Assembly (NCBI GenBank): GCA_963930775.1
Contig: OZ005707.1
Location: 496,001 to 560,000, forward strand
Direction of reading: 5' to 3'
Origin: Cliona cf. orientalis
Lineage: Eukaryota; Porifera; Demospongiae; Clionaida; Clionaidae
Length of the DNA: 64,000 nt
Below the pieces are notes generated by a model. The model was given only the letters and a program-made list of their open reading frames with translations. It was not told the origin of the DNA and ran no database searches. A program made the translations under genes and the position numbers. This document shows positions 49,195 to 63,311 of the stretch, in pieces (within the stretch, counting starts at the first letter, position 1; the number at the start of each line of letters is the position of its first letter).

Positions 49195-52100
49195 TTAAAG
49201 GTTTCTAATGATTTCCAGAATCATTCTTGCATCTTGTTCAGCTTCTCTTGCTTGTTCAGGACTGAACTTCTCTGAAGGGACCTCGCGATCAGCGGAATGA
49301 TATTCATCAGGGTAACGTGTTTTAGTGTAATATCCATTTAATCTGATAGCTGGATATCTAAGTCCTACACAATGCTCTGATTGTTCAATTGATATTGCAT
49401 AACCTTCCAGGTCATGTTTCTTTTGCCAGTGGCCAAATTTTTTATACATTCCAGCCTTGAGTGCTTTCTCTGCCACTTGGTGAGCTAGGAAACACACATG
49501 AGCACATACACGTGTCTCAATATCCACCTCTCTCAGTAGAATGTCTACAGCAAGCAAATCACACTCTGCTTGCTTAAACCATTTCTTTGCAGTATCGGGG
49601 TTTGGATTTATATTGAGATGATCATCAAAGCGTGATGACCCACCCCCACCTGGCCGTGAAGCATGGTATGACCTTTCTCTCCTCCAGTATGCGCCATGGG
49701 AGGCCCCTATATCGTTCCATCTCCTAAACGCATCAGCCCATTCGTAATAGTAATGCGTACCATCACTGGGTTCATTGCTCTGCTCTGCATCATCTGGATC
49801 TTCTAAGGGTAGGCCTAGTTTGAGACGATTCAACTGTCGCTGGAGAAACTGAAAAGCCTTGGTTGCAAATGGACTAGGATTCTTATCGGGATGCCATTTT
49901 AGATACATTGCTTTGATGGCCTTTCTTCTAAGTTCTTCGTCCTTAATCTTCCAAATTCTCTTTAGCTCTTCATATATTTCTTTCAGGAATGACTTAAGTT
50001 TATCATCCTTTACGGTGTCCCAAAAACGCACACTTTCACATTCTGGATCGTAGAGCACCAACTCTGTGCTACCATCATCTTGTAGCATCTCCTTCATCCG
50101 TAGAATCTTGCGCAAGTCAACTACGCTCACCTCTTTGCCAATTTCATCATCTTCACTAACAATAATGAGGTACCTGCTCAATTCCTCATTAGAATCGTCG
50201 TCAGATTCTGATACACTTTCTCCACTTTCACTTTCAATACGATACTCAATCCGAGCAAATATGAAATGATCTTCTCTGTCTGTGTATGCTACCCACTCTT
50301 GTGGTCTGAAAACATTTAGTACGTCAAAGTATAAGCGGTGATGAAGCTCTTCTGGAACAGTTTCACCCAGCTTTGGAGTCAGATCAAAGTTTGTTCTTCC
50401 ACTAGTGAGTTCAATATTTGCCAAACTGATTCCCGAAGCATGAAGCATCTCTTTAATTTGGATTGGAGTTGGGTCTTTCAGTAGGTTTCCAATGACCCTC
50501 TCTGGGTGAATGAGTTGGCTAACATCAACTTGGCTAATTTTAGCTGCACATGAAATCAAGGTGCTCGTAAGAGATTCAAATATATTGAATGTCAAAGGAT
50601 GGGCTGCTGAGTCGAAATAAAGTGAAAATGATTCGGTATCAAATAAAAAGTCCATTTTGGCAGTTCCTAGTTTAGTAGGAGGCTGGCATACATTCAATAG
50701 GACATCTACTGTGAGGTTACGCACTGAATAAACTCGGATTGACCCACATATATCTGCAATTGCTTGTGAAAATTTGTCACAGGAATCTTCATTTTTTCCA
50801 GATGGATCTAGTATCATTGATTTTGTGATTTTGGCAAAGTCTTGAATATTAAGGGCTTGTTTGACCTTTTTCGCAAGCTCTGTGAGATTTTCATCAGATT
50901 CTAGTGTGCAGCTATCGCTTAACCTCTCCACACAGTATGAAGAGAGGAGCAATGGTCTTAAATCCTCTGGTAGTTTACCAAGTGCACTGTACAATTGCTT
51001 CAGAGTGAATCCATATTCAGTGATCTCCTCAAATCTATGAACCAACAGTGACAAAAATGAAAATGGTAGGTGAGAGAGATCAAAATCAACTGATTTATAG
51101 TTTTCCTTGTCATTGTAGAGAAGTCTTGTGCTTTCAACTAGTTCTTTGTTTCCGTTGGGAAGGTAGAGCACAACCTGTGATGACACGGATAGACATTCTG
51201 TAGAATGCTGTAGACACAAGTAGAGTTTCTTTATGATAAGCTTGAGAGCTTTTATTGTGTTCACATCCAAGGGATTCTCGACATGCTTATGCATAACTTC
51301 CAAGGCAGTCCGTATGCTATCAAAGCAGATCTCTCTTTGTACACCAATTCTTTCTAGCATATTATGATAGACAGGATACAGACACACGGGTAGAGGATTT
51401 AAGAATGGTACAAATGTTGCAATCTCCTCATGATTGTAGATGATTACTTGAAGAGGCTTAACGAGCACTGGTGATGAATTAGTGACACTTCCATCCGAGC
51501 AAACAGGAATGCACTGAATATCTTTGAGAATGAGCATGTCTGTTTCACTGCAGTCATTCTCCTGTAAATAGGTGAAACAGTCAACCAACACTTCAAAAAC
51601 AAGTCCTTCCAGTTTTCCTTTACACTCTTTGGTGTAGGTATCAAAAAGCTTGAAATCTGAGAAATGAGAGCTAGCTATAGCTGCTATGTTACTGACAACA
51701 TCAGCGCACTGGGGTTTAATGCAAACTTGTAGGTGCTTCAGAAACTTTGCTTCTTTTGCAGCCCATTGTAAATTTGACAACTTTAGATGATAATAGGACA
51801 AACGAGGTAATGATACTACAGGTTTTCTTGTCCATACTAAGTTTCTGACATCAAATGATGCTGCCTTGCTTAAACTGGTGAGTCTGAAGGTCTTTCCACC
51901 CTTCTGTATTGTACTTTCAACGTCTGAGTAACGACAAATCGATACAAGCTGCTTAAGATTTTCAGCACAAACAAAAGGGATTCCTGAGACTACCTCCAAG
52001 AAATCAGCATTATCATGCCACTTGTCCTCTTTAAACAAGTATTCAAGGAGCACTTTTGAGGCCTTGAATACATCAGCACAATCCGCTTTTGATACTCTTC

Positions 52101-55100
52101 TACTGAAGGTCAGAAATTCTTCTTCTGTTGCCTTTGTCCTGAGTCCAATCTCATTGAGAAAAGTCAGCCACTTTGAATCCCGCATCGTAGTAGGTGGAAA
52201 GTATTGATTTGTTAAAAATGTCGTAAATAAATCAATATTTGGATTATAAAAGTCGGAAATAGGTCTGAGTTGACCTGCTTTTATTAAACAAGGCAGTTTC
52301 TTAAGCTCATTCACAAAACACTGACCTTCTCTCTTCCGTTCGGAGTCATCTTTTGCTTGGCTTTCATGCAGTGCAGAGTTGAACAACTCAGGAGTGTCAC
52401 GAATGTGCTGTAGATGTTTCAACCTATCCTGCTCATTGAGAAGACTGAAGTGAGGAAAGATGAATTGTATATACAACAGTTGTGGAGATATTGCTTTTAT
52501 GCCGAGTACAGTAGCTTCTCCCAAGGTAGTCCACAAGCCATTACGATCCAGAAAAACTACAGCTGTTTGGTTGATTTCCTTCATCCATACATTCTGACCG
52601 GCCGAGCAGATATGGTTTGGCCAAATTAAAGCGCTATCTGGTAGCGAACAGTATGTACCATCAATAGTTTTGAACAATGGTAAAGATTTGATTCTGCAAA
52701 GGCTAACACGTTCGTTAGCAAAATGTATGGATCTGAAATATCTGAAGAGTGTCCTAATCTTGCTATCAAGTCGAACATCACGTAAAAGTACCTCAAGCTC
52801 GCCACTCCGATGTAGATAGAAGAAATTTTGAAGGATTTTTTCATGTTGGTCCATTGAGGGGCAGAACTGCCGACATAAAGGCACAGAAACTACCGTAATA
52901 TCCACTACTGGCATTCTACAATTTTCCATGATCTGAAACACCTCCTCAGTCAGATCATGGTCTTCAGTGATATGTTCAAAAGTGCCATGCTGAAGAGAAT
53001 CAGACTTCTCTCGGCGGGGTGGAATAACTGGCAATAGTTTATCAGATGATTTCAGTGAAAAGAGTTCATTTCCCTTGGATAGGATCAATGCCCACTCAAA
53101 TAGAATAGCCTTTGTGTGTATTCTGAAAACTTTTTCTTTTCCAAGGCACTTCCATAGAGGGCTCAGTATATTTTGTATGCTGATGCGATCACTGGCACTT
53201 TTTACTCTTTCTACAGTGAGGGCTACTGGTAAGATTTTTCCAAGAATACTACTAATGAGAGGCCAATTGTCCTCAGATGGCTCTATAAAATAGCTTGGAA
53301 TAAGATTTAGTTGGTACATCTCTGGATGCAAGAATGTCTGACCACAAAGGTCAAAGATATTAGCAAATTCAGAGCAAATGACTTTCTTGGTATCTGAAAA
53401 CTGGCACAGTGCTTTATCAGCAGTAAGCAGAAGTGGAATGCCATTAGGATGGTGTGGAAATTCACGATGAGTCCCAGCTACACCATCAAGATGCACCTTT
53501 TTGACTATATACTTGATGAAGGTGATAAAATTTTCAACCAATCCAAACACTGAATGAGCAATAAGGCAGGGAAATGTGTGTCCAACTTGCATGTGGTAGT
53601 AGTTACAATAGTATGTGAATACTGGCTCTGGTGTGGCTTCTGGCAATGCTAATTCAGATTCTGAAGTTTTTGGAAGGTGATTTCTTATAAACATTGGTGC
53701 AACTGTTAGCTGCATGCCTATCTTCTTCAAAATAGCTGGAATAGCTTTAGTTTCTTCACTTGTCTCCCAGAAGTAGGCTTGTTTAGATGGATCATTATCG
53801 TTCTTGAGATTAAGCCACTCTACCACAAAATGGTATCTTTTCTTTGCATGTGATCCTGATGCTTCCACTTGAGTCTTCTTGATGACAGCAAGCACAGGAG
53901 AATTGCAGCTTAGTAAACCTTTATAAACAGCTTCTGCGAGTTTAAGCATCTCTCCTTCTGGTTTTGGCATTCCATCCCACCTTGGAAAAAGGTTGTAATA
54001 GCTCGTGATGTCCGCTTGTAGTTCAGCTGGTGACTGGTATGGACTCGTTGAAATGTATTGTTTTCTGCACAGAACAAGAAATTCAATATAGGATGAAGCA
54101 ATAGCCTCGATGAGCCTGAGATTCCAGATTTGTTTATCATCTGGCCGCAGAGGGTCCCTTGACTGCCACAGGCCACTTCTGGCTGCATCAAGAACAAATT
54201 TGCCATTGACATGAACCGGAAGTCTTGATCTCAAGGGCAGTGGCAGGAAACAAAAGATTTTACAATTATGGACAGAGTCAGTTTTACTCACAGGAGCGGC
54301 AATGCCATGTTGTGGCTTCATGCGTGCTAGATATTCCCAGTGTTGTTGGGGATTCTTAACATCACCAACGCCTTGCTGAATCAGCCATTTCTCCTCTCCT
54401 TTCTTTGGCTCCTTTTCCAAAAGGCTAAGTGAATAGTGAATTACAAATGGATGTTTGCTGTCAGATTCAGTGAATCGTTTAGTTTGCTTATGGAGAGTTT
54501 TGCATTTATCGACTGCCTCTTGTTCCAACTGAGCTACAAAGTGATGCGTGAGTAGAATTGAGGAGTTTGGGGTATCATCAATGACATAAAATTTCAGCTC
54601 CCTGACATTATTCAAGAAAAGAAGGGCTTCCTTCATCAGTGGAGCCCATTCATCTAGCTCTTCTTTCATCCTCCAGCAACTCAAAGGATGACCTTCACTA
54701 ATAATTTTTGATTTTTCCACTAGTTCTCTTGAGTGGCGAAGAGGAAATCTGAATAGAGTTCCTTCATCTTGGTGAATTTCTGGTGGATATTTCAGGGATG
54801 GGTGACAATCACGAAAATAGGCTGATTTCAAGTCGCTCCAGTTATTCCAAAATTTTTCATCCACTCCCTCATACATTCTCCCAGGCTTGAGTTCATTGGC
54901 ACCTGGCACATATCGACGGTGAGGATCAAGAACACATAGAGTGTTTCCATTCGTGAAGAAGCTAGGGCAGTCAGTGAGGTGGTAGACTACATTGAATCCA
55001 ATTCCATACTGTCCAATACTCTCAAAATTAGAACGCTTACTACCCAGACCAAGTTTTTGAATTCCTTTTAGATCATTATCACTGAATCCACGATCATTCC

Positions 55101-58100
55101 AAACCAATAGAGCTGGTCCTTGAAGGTCCTTCCACTCACTGGAGGGAAGCCTGTGGTTACCATGCTTACGTTTATCGAGGATGATGTACATTTTGGTTGC
55201 TCTAGCATCATCTGCATTTTGCAGGAGCTCTTTCAGAACAGTGATATCCATGGTGTATTCAGATAGGATATTTTGAATTCTTTGTGTTAATTCTTCATGT
55301 TGTCCAAAAGGAACACCATCCCACTCTTGTATAGGAGATTCATATTTTTCAAGTGCCTTGGAGCGGATAGGGGCAACACCCAGTTTTATAGCTGATGGTC
55401 TAGTAATTTTATGGTGCACAAAATGGTAATCTTCATCAATTGCACACCACTGGGCATCATTGAAAGCTAACTCCTTTATTGGTCGCATACATCCAGATGT
55501 GTCAGGGAGGTAACAAGCTTGAGTAAGCTCGTAATCTTTGCTTAGTTTCTTTGCTAGTTCATCAGCAATTTCTGATATTGCGTTCAGTTCTTTGTCGTTG
55601 ATAATTGGTTTATGGCTTGTATACATTTCTTCAAGAGCAGTAATATAGTCGTCAGCTACAAAACTAATCCGAATACCTAGAGCGGTAATGAGGTTTTCTT
55701 TAGACACTAAGAGATGAGGAGTGTTATAGAGATATGGACCACTACGACTCCACATTCTGGCGATAGACTGTGATGAGATAAAAGATCTTCCAGTCCATAT
55801 GCACCTGACTTCTCTCAGGCATTGTAGGTCACTAGCACTAATTTTTCCTTCACTAAGAAACTGCTCAAAATGCTTGTAGATTCTTTCACAGGCAGCTTCA
55901 ACCCATGCTTTCAGCTTCTCCTTGCTTTCATCGCTCTCCTTAGCGTACATATCCACAATTTCAAACAGGTTGTTTATAACTGACTCACAACTTGGATGAA
56001 GTTTGATTCCTAACGGAATTGCAATAGAGTTGGAGATAGGTCCACATCCACCATCCTTAGGTGGTAATTCTGATACTACACACATCTGAGAACCAGCTAA
56101 CTTTACCATGTCCTCCCCTCTAGTGAGATTTTGGCTGCTAGACATATCACATCCATCTCCAAACCAAGTCAATTGTGGGGGGTACTTCTTTGGTCTTTTC
56201 ATGACTGGCAGAAAAGCAATTCTGGTAACTGAATCGATCAATATCTCTGAGGTATGTGAAGATTCAATGCAACGTAAAATGCAAGCAGCTCTTTTCATTG
56301 ATGTTAGTTGATCCTTGCTGTATAGTTGCTGAATTGTACCTGCTCTCTCTATCACATTCTCCCATGGTAAAAGGTCATGAATCATACCAAGATCAAACAT
56401 AGCTTTGCGCACAAGACTATCACCATAAAATTCGTCAGTGGGGAAAATCCCATCATTTTTATCATATAGGTCAGAAAAATCAGCTTGAGGGTCAATTACC
56501 TCACAACATTTTTTCAAGTAACATCCTCCTGGAGTACATGGAACACATGCATTCTTTTCCAGCAGATTTCTCATGTAGCTATTTGGTTTCATAGCAAACA
56601 CTCTCAAAGTGATAAACAAGACTTCATTTCTTGTTTCTATAGAAATTCTCTCAATCTTTTCAAAGAAAATACTGCCTAGAAATTGCTGTTCATTGACGGT
56701 GCACTGATACATCTGTAATGGAGGGATATGCTTTCTATAAGGCAGTGGTAGGTTAATAAGTGAATATAGATGTTTGAGTTCTTCAAAGACTTTGATAACG
56801 CACTCTGGCGGTGAATTCTCTTGAGAGAACGACTGCAAAAGAATAGATTCATCAAGGATGCAAGATCTGCTCAGTTCAAGCCACTGGGAACAACAACTTG
56901 AATAAAAGAGTTGACTTCTGGTTAGCTGATTGTAGAGGAAGGGTATCATTTTGTCCCAAGGATTGTGTGATTTGATATTTTCCTTTAGGGGCCACAGACT
57001 ATAAAATTCATAGTCAGTCTCTGAGATGTTACTGTTGGTACAAAGTTCCTTGAGAGCAAGCAATAGGGAATAGTATGCTTTTGGAATGACAGTTTGCATG
57101 ATTTGAGTGTTCCATTCTGCTTCTTCAGTTTGCCAGTAATCCGATACGTGAATGCCAGTTCTGTCATTCAGCACAGCAAAGTTAGCACTTATGTGCACAG
57201 GTAATCCTGTCTGCAGTGACAGGGGGAGATAACAAAACATTTCACCATCTATTTGTTGTGGTTTATATTGTGCCCCAGGGCCTATCTTTTGCAAGGAACA
57301 AGCAACTGTAGCTGTGGCAGGTTTTTCAGTGTCTGAATCGGTTTCAGAGGCTACTAACCATACCTCAGGTGCATCACGCTGATGGCATATTTGCAACATT
57401 TTAGGGGACCCAGATACAGTATTCTTTTTAATCACATATAGTTTGGATTCTGTGCCATCAGGTTCTATACGTGTGCAGGCAATGCTCTTTAGATTAGACA
57501 GAAATAGGAGCAGCTTTGGACCGGCTTTCAGTATGTCATTAAATAAGTCATTGACATGTGTTGCATCATAAATAACATTGCTGATTTCACTACCAGAGGT
57601 ACGGAATGGAAATCTGAACAACGTCCCGTTGTATGGCTCCCTATCATCATCAAATCCAAACAATCCTTTGTAAGGTACTAGTTGCTTTGAGAAACGAACA
57701 ATCTTTTCTGTGAATGGCAATTTCTTTCCTGGTCTTGCTCGATCTTGGATTTCATTCTTGAGATACTTGATGGTGGGATCAAAGATGTACAGCCACTTGC
57801 CACTAACGAAAGAAGGTACGTCCGTGATATGGTACACAGAGCAAAAACCAACTCCAAATTTTCCAATTTTCAAAGGTTCATTCATTTTTGTTGCCCCGGC
57901 TAGTTTGGTAATATTCTCGAAATCTTCGTCTGTAAACGATTTATCATTGTGCACAAGCAGAGCAGGTCCATGGCACTCAGCCATTCCTTGATACATCAGT
58001 GATTTTGCTTTTGCTGAATGTGTGCGGGTATCATAACAAATGGTTAACTCTTCGGCACCTGCATCATCTGCATTCTGCATGAGCTCTTTGATGATTGTCA

Positions 58101-61100
58101 GACCATCTTTGTAGTCTTTCAGGATGTTGGTTAAACGAGTTATCAGAGGTTCATGTTGTCCAACATCGGCAAATGCATCATAAGAGACATTCAAGTGCGA
58201 ACTGAGTGCTTTTAATCCAAGGGGCACAGCTAAATGGGCAAACTTTTCATGAATGAACTGTGTCTCATCTCCTTCTGATTCAACTGATCTAAGAAATTCT
58301 AAGTCTGTGTAGACCACATTCTCAATATCAACTAGCTGTGGTCTTTCTGAGTCTGATTGAACCGGGACTAGCAGTGTTTCGTCAGTATCTCCAACTTTCT
58401 CACTTGCAAGAGTTTCTCCACTATCAGTGAGCCAGTTGAGTACATGCCCAACCATTTTCCAAGCTGCTTGGTTGGAAATAGTGCTCTCATCACTATTTTC
58501 AATCCTTCTTAGCACAGATATGATGTCTGAATCAGAGTATTTGGTTTTGACACCAAACAACTGAAACAGATGGGAGTAATCCTGAAGGCTTTCTGAAAGA
58601 ATATCAAGGAATGGAGCCAGACTGTACGGAAAAGAGGATCGTTCTTGGAGTACTATTTCCTCTGGGGTAGTAAATTTACTATGTTTCTTAACCCAAATCA
58701 CTTTTCGACGGTTGAGGTCATTCTCAAAAAAGTACAGCCTGACTTGTGAAAGATTTTGAGTAAGACATTTGTAGATATTATGAACAAGCTTATCAAGTGC
58801 AGACTGAGAAGTGAAAAGTTTATGCTTGTCTATTATATGAAAGTAGTGATCAAAAACCTGAGTAATAGTAGAACCTGGTACAGTTTGCTGTTGAAGTTTT
58901 TTGCACAGCACGTGAGGGCAATTGACAAAATACATCTGTGAACCTACAATCAATGCCAATTTCTCAACATCGCTGTCCCTACACAGAAGTACAGACTGGC
59001 TAGAGTGTGAAACTAAATGTGATTTGTACTGCACCCCCTTCCAAGATAACTGCTCTGGGTATTTTTGGGGAGGAATGGCCTCAACTGGCAACCAGTTTTT
59101 AGAAAGTTGCTGCAGTGCTTCAGAAAGTTTAAAATAACTGTGTCTCCATCCATGGCTATAGCAAACCTCTTGAGTGAGAATTTCAGGGTTTTTTTGGATA
59201 TATGAAAGAATTGCTTTAATTCGAGTCATATTCTGGCTAGAAGCTGGACTAGGAATGTCAGAATACTCTGATGCAGCTGTTTCTAATATTTCAAATAGCT
59301 CTTGTCCGGATATACTTGTTTTCAGATTGCAATGGCGAAGATAGTGAAGCAAGTCTGCTTTGTTAAATGGAGCAAGAGGGAATAATTGCATACCTTGAAA
59401 TATATTCTTTAGTATAGAGTCAGAACTGTCATAGAGGTCGCTTGGTGCTTTTCGAGTGTTCGAGTATTCATTGCATCGAATAAATGGAAGAGAGCTAAGA
59501 TGACTGGTAATTTCTGGATGAAGCCGTGCAAGGGTTGGAAATTGACACTGAAGAACATGTTCCATGAGTGTATCAATCTTATCTTCTGGACAGCTACCAC
59601 ATTCAATCATTTGAAACAGGATACGAATGAGGAAATCCGCCATGCTCTCTGGTATTACTACCGATCCACATGCTTCGATAAGCTCCTGCCGATTACCTCT
59701 TTGTGAAAGTATGGCCATGTTATCTGGTAGCATGCTTGCCCTGAAAGTGAACCCATTGGGCTCTAGAATAACTTGTGACCCCCATGCCGATTGTGATGCA
59801 TCGTATATGGACGTCAATGAGCTATGATTGAGCATTCTGTATATGCGAAGCCTCATCAAGATTTTACTGTGGGATGAAGAAAGGTAGGCAATGTTTTGAG
59901 AAGTTAAAAATTGCTGGAGATAGGTAGCTTCTCTAGGTGTGAATGTCACTTTTTTGACTTTGCAACCAGAGTTTGCAACTGCATTCAATACACCCACAGG
60001 GTTGAACTGATTGAGGTAGTTGGATAGTTTCCGGTGTCTTAACTTATTGAAGTGTTCTAGAATTACACACTGGATGTGAAGCTTTTGAAATGCCTCAAGT
60101 AAGGAATCAGGACAGCTACTAGCTGTAGTGATTACAACTACATCAGACTCAGTTGTGAGTTTAGTGGCATGCATTTCATCAGGTTCACAGCTGGTAACAA
60201 GGGGCACAATGTGCTGGCCCTCAAAAGGAGAGAGATCATTTACATGAACCTGTACCCAGTGCCAGAATGTTTCCCACCATTCGTAAGGGAAGCTAATGTC
60301 ATCTTTTGTAACTGATACTGTATGCTCACTTTCCCAGCCATATGGATAGCACTTGGTTAACAATGTGGCTACTGCTGGCACAGATAGTGCTTTAAGATTA
60401 AGAGGAGTAGCACGTGTGGTAGCTACCTTTTGCAATTTGGTGTGCAACTCTTTATCAATTTTTGACAGATCCACTAGCTCGCTGTCAATATTCGGAAGCA
60501 GCTTTCTGGGGTAATCTTTGCTACAAATGTAGTAGTTACTACTGTATACTTTACGACCAGTAAAGGATTTAAAGGTTTTATCAGCAACTGGGAGTAGCTT
60601 AAGACCAATTAAATTAGAATAATCAGTCTCAGAACCAGATAAACAATAATGAAGCAGTTTAAGCTTCTCACCATAACGCTCATTTTTGTATGCATTGTAG
60701 TTACTACAAAGCAAACGGCATACGAGTGAGGGGGACAACTGCTCTACTAAGTGGCCCTGCCTGGTGTTTATCGCATCATAAACATGCTCTGGAATCTCAC
60801 ACAACTCATGGCCACATGCAGTCAGAGCTCTCCTTACAACTTCAGGGGGATCTTCACTTGTGCTACAAATGATCACATTTTGGCTTATTCTCACCCACCT
60901 ATTCCGTTCCTGTGCCCACAGACATTTCCACTGAAAGATTAGCTGGAAAAGTGGCTCAACAACTAGCCTCCAATTTGTGTGCGATAATTTCACCATGTTA
61001 GGCCACTTGCGATAGAACAGTTCAGGAGTGATGTGATTATTCTCCACAGCTGTCTTTAAGAGCAAGTTGTAGCATGCAGGAAGACACTCAGTGACAAGCT

Positions 61101-62833
61101 TATGGTTCCACTGAGCAGTTACATCATTTCTCCTCTCTCCCACTGGCCATTTGATAGTTCTGCGGTCGTCATTCAAACCAAATGTCCCATTTACATGCAC
61201 AGGAAGCTTTGAGGTAGTCTCAGTTGGCATTGGCAGGAAACAAAATACTCTCCCAGGCCCACTAGCTTTACGTGTACTTGGCATGTCATCTAATTCCATT
61301 GCTACACCAACCCATGGGAAGCAACGTTGCTGCCTTGCGGCATCAAGAATATTTCTTTTAGATGACCCCACCTGGTTAGCAACGAGCCACGTGGTTGAAG
61401 ACTCCATTGGTTGCTTACTCATGTTATCTTTGATGTTTATGGTGAACTGTAACACACTAGAAATGCATGGAGAGATGTTGTATTGACTTACTTTGTGCCT
61501 TGACTTCAGCTCCTTCAAGAAAGAAGTTCGCTGCTGTTCGATCACGTCTTTGTGCACTGGAGCAATTTGGACTCGAAAGCGTAAATCATGCGGCCTTCTA
61601 CTACTAGAGCTAACGCTGTACACTTCTACGGTGTGCACCGAACGCAGAAATAGAAGCAAGAATTTGGACTCATCTTTCAGTGCGTCAACAAGCTCAGTTA
61701 TACTGCTGATAGTGTATGTATTCTGAGATAGATCATTTGATGGCTTTGTACGCAGTGGAAATCGAAATAAAGTCTTTGGATATTCCGTTAGCGAAGAACT
61801 GAAGTCTTCAATCCCTTCAAGAGGTGCAAGAGCACCTGTACCTTGTAATTCACTGAGTGAGAAAAGCATCCCCGGTTCTCCTGATCCCCATACTCTCTCC
61901 TGTGGATCCAGGTAAGCCACTGTATCACCACTGATGATAGATGGAACATCTGCAGCACACAAGAGACCATAGGTGTGGAATTTCATGGCCAGCAACGCAT
62001 GTAGCTACAAATCATGGCTTATAATAATATATTATTATTATCTTGTCCTCTATTATAATCATTGTATACCCGTAACAAAAGCCTATTCAAGTATCGCTAT
62101 TAGCTATAATAGCTGACTAAAAAGTCCCTACTGCCATAAGAGGTAACTACTGTACCACATACTTGCATTTTATACTTGAAATATAGGAGGTAGTTACCAC
62201 CTGGATATAATATGACTATACACCTGTGATATGATACCTGTGATATGGTAGACAGCATTAAATCCAATCCCGAATTTCCCGACATTGAAGGGGTCTTCTG
62301 CTTTGACGCTGTCTTGCAGTTGCTGAATGCCCTTCCAGTCTTTTTCGGTAAACACTGCATCATTGGCAGCAATGAGAGCTGCTCCTTGGTCCATAAACTC
62401 TTCTGAGTCGGACTCGGGCCAGCACCTGGGGGGATGATCCCTGCCATCAATGTAGAAACGAACGACTGTGGCACCTGCATCGTCAGCGTTTTGAATCAGT
62501 TCCTGCATGTGGCATGTACAACTCAGGTAGCTATAATCATTGAAATTATCATGATAATTGCAAGCAGATAAGGTCTACAGCACCAATACAGCATGTAGTA
62601 CTAAAGCTATCTAGCTATAATTATAGGTGTGTAGCTACCTAGGTCCAAGGTCTATTATTATGTTGAGCCTCTAAAGACAGTAAGTAGCTCAATAGTAGCT
62701 AGCCCTTGTCCCTATATACCTTGAAGATCTGTCCATCTGGATATCTATCCAAAATGTTCTTGATGAGCTTTGAGACTGGGGGTGGATGCTGACCAAATTT
62801 CTTGCGCTTCGCACCTGGTTGACGACTTGTCAT
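49195..62833 (-). CDS. Sacsin-like giant chaperone, paralogue 3
   Basis: Exons 62833-62720, 62502-62238 and 61949-49195 join in phase to 4377 residues with no break. ATPase N-boxes: ELIQNADDAGA at 39, ELMQNADDAGA at 1415 and ELLQNADDARA at 2367, each followed by GxFGxGF.xVYHxTD and LFRFPxR. DnaJ HPD lies at 4146-4148 (LKWHPDKNPSPFATKAFQF) and HEPN at the end (AKKWFKQAECDLLAVDILL, AHQVAEKALKAGMY). No ubiquitin-like domain at the N-terminus. The first intron donor of exon 62502-62238 is duplicated (CACAG|GTATC at 62238, CACAG|GTG at 62224); only the first keeps frame. ATG at 62833 lies 3 nt after a possible acceptor (CTATAG|AAAATG), leaving the true 5' end open. Closest relative in the window is paralogue 2. 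Role as a large ATP-dependent co-chaperone is inferred from the family. Confidence 0.93.
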
Positions 62834-62877
62834 TTTCTATAGTAAAGTGGATGTAGAATCTGATGATTAGTACCGTA

Positions 62878-63309
62878 TTGCCTTTAATTTAACGGACATC
62901 TCTAATTATCCGGACACCATTTCGAATTATTTTTTGACCTCTAATTACACTGGACAGTCAATGAAGTTTGAATTTTTGTTGTTCTAATTATCTGGACATC
63001 GTTGTTCTAATGCGGACAGCTCGTGTGGTACTGCTCGAGCAAAATTTGCAATGAATAGCTGCTTCTTTGGTGGTACTGAAGGAGGCAAGTTGTTCTCTTT
63101 CCCACCATGAACAGGCAGCTCCAGGTACCGTCTCATTTTCTCGATTTCTGCAGCTGCTCGATCGCACGTCCATTTGACCGAAAGCGCATGCGTGAAAGCG
63201 TGTTCTAATTCATTGGACACTTCGAACGCCAACTATTTTCGTGTGCTCTAATTATAGTGGACATTGGCCAAAATAATTATTTTTCTGGTGTCCGTTAAAT
63301 TAGAGGTAA
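62878..63309. mobile_element. MITE with TA target duplication, pogo/Tc1-like
   Basis: The left end TTGCCTTTAATTTAACGGACA and inverted right end TTACCTCTAATTTAACGGACA match over about 21 bp, with TA on each side (62876-62877 and 63310-63311). Internal CTAATTATCCGGACA-like words recur. It lies directly upstream of sacsin-like gene 3 (minus), 45 bp from its ATG, and could disrupt or supply promoter sequence. Confidence 0.7.
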
Positions 63310-63311
63310 TA

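Noticed and set aside
62984..63232. Minus-strand 82-codon frame inside the MITE
   Set aside because: No transposase motif and bounded by the inverted ends; probably chance or a decayed remnant.
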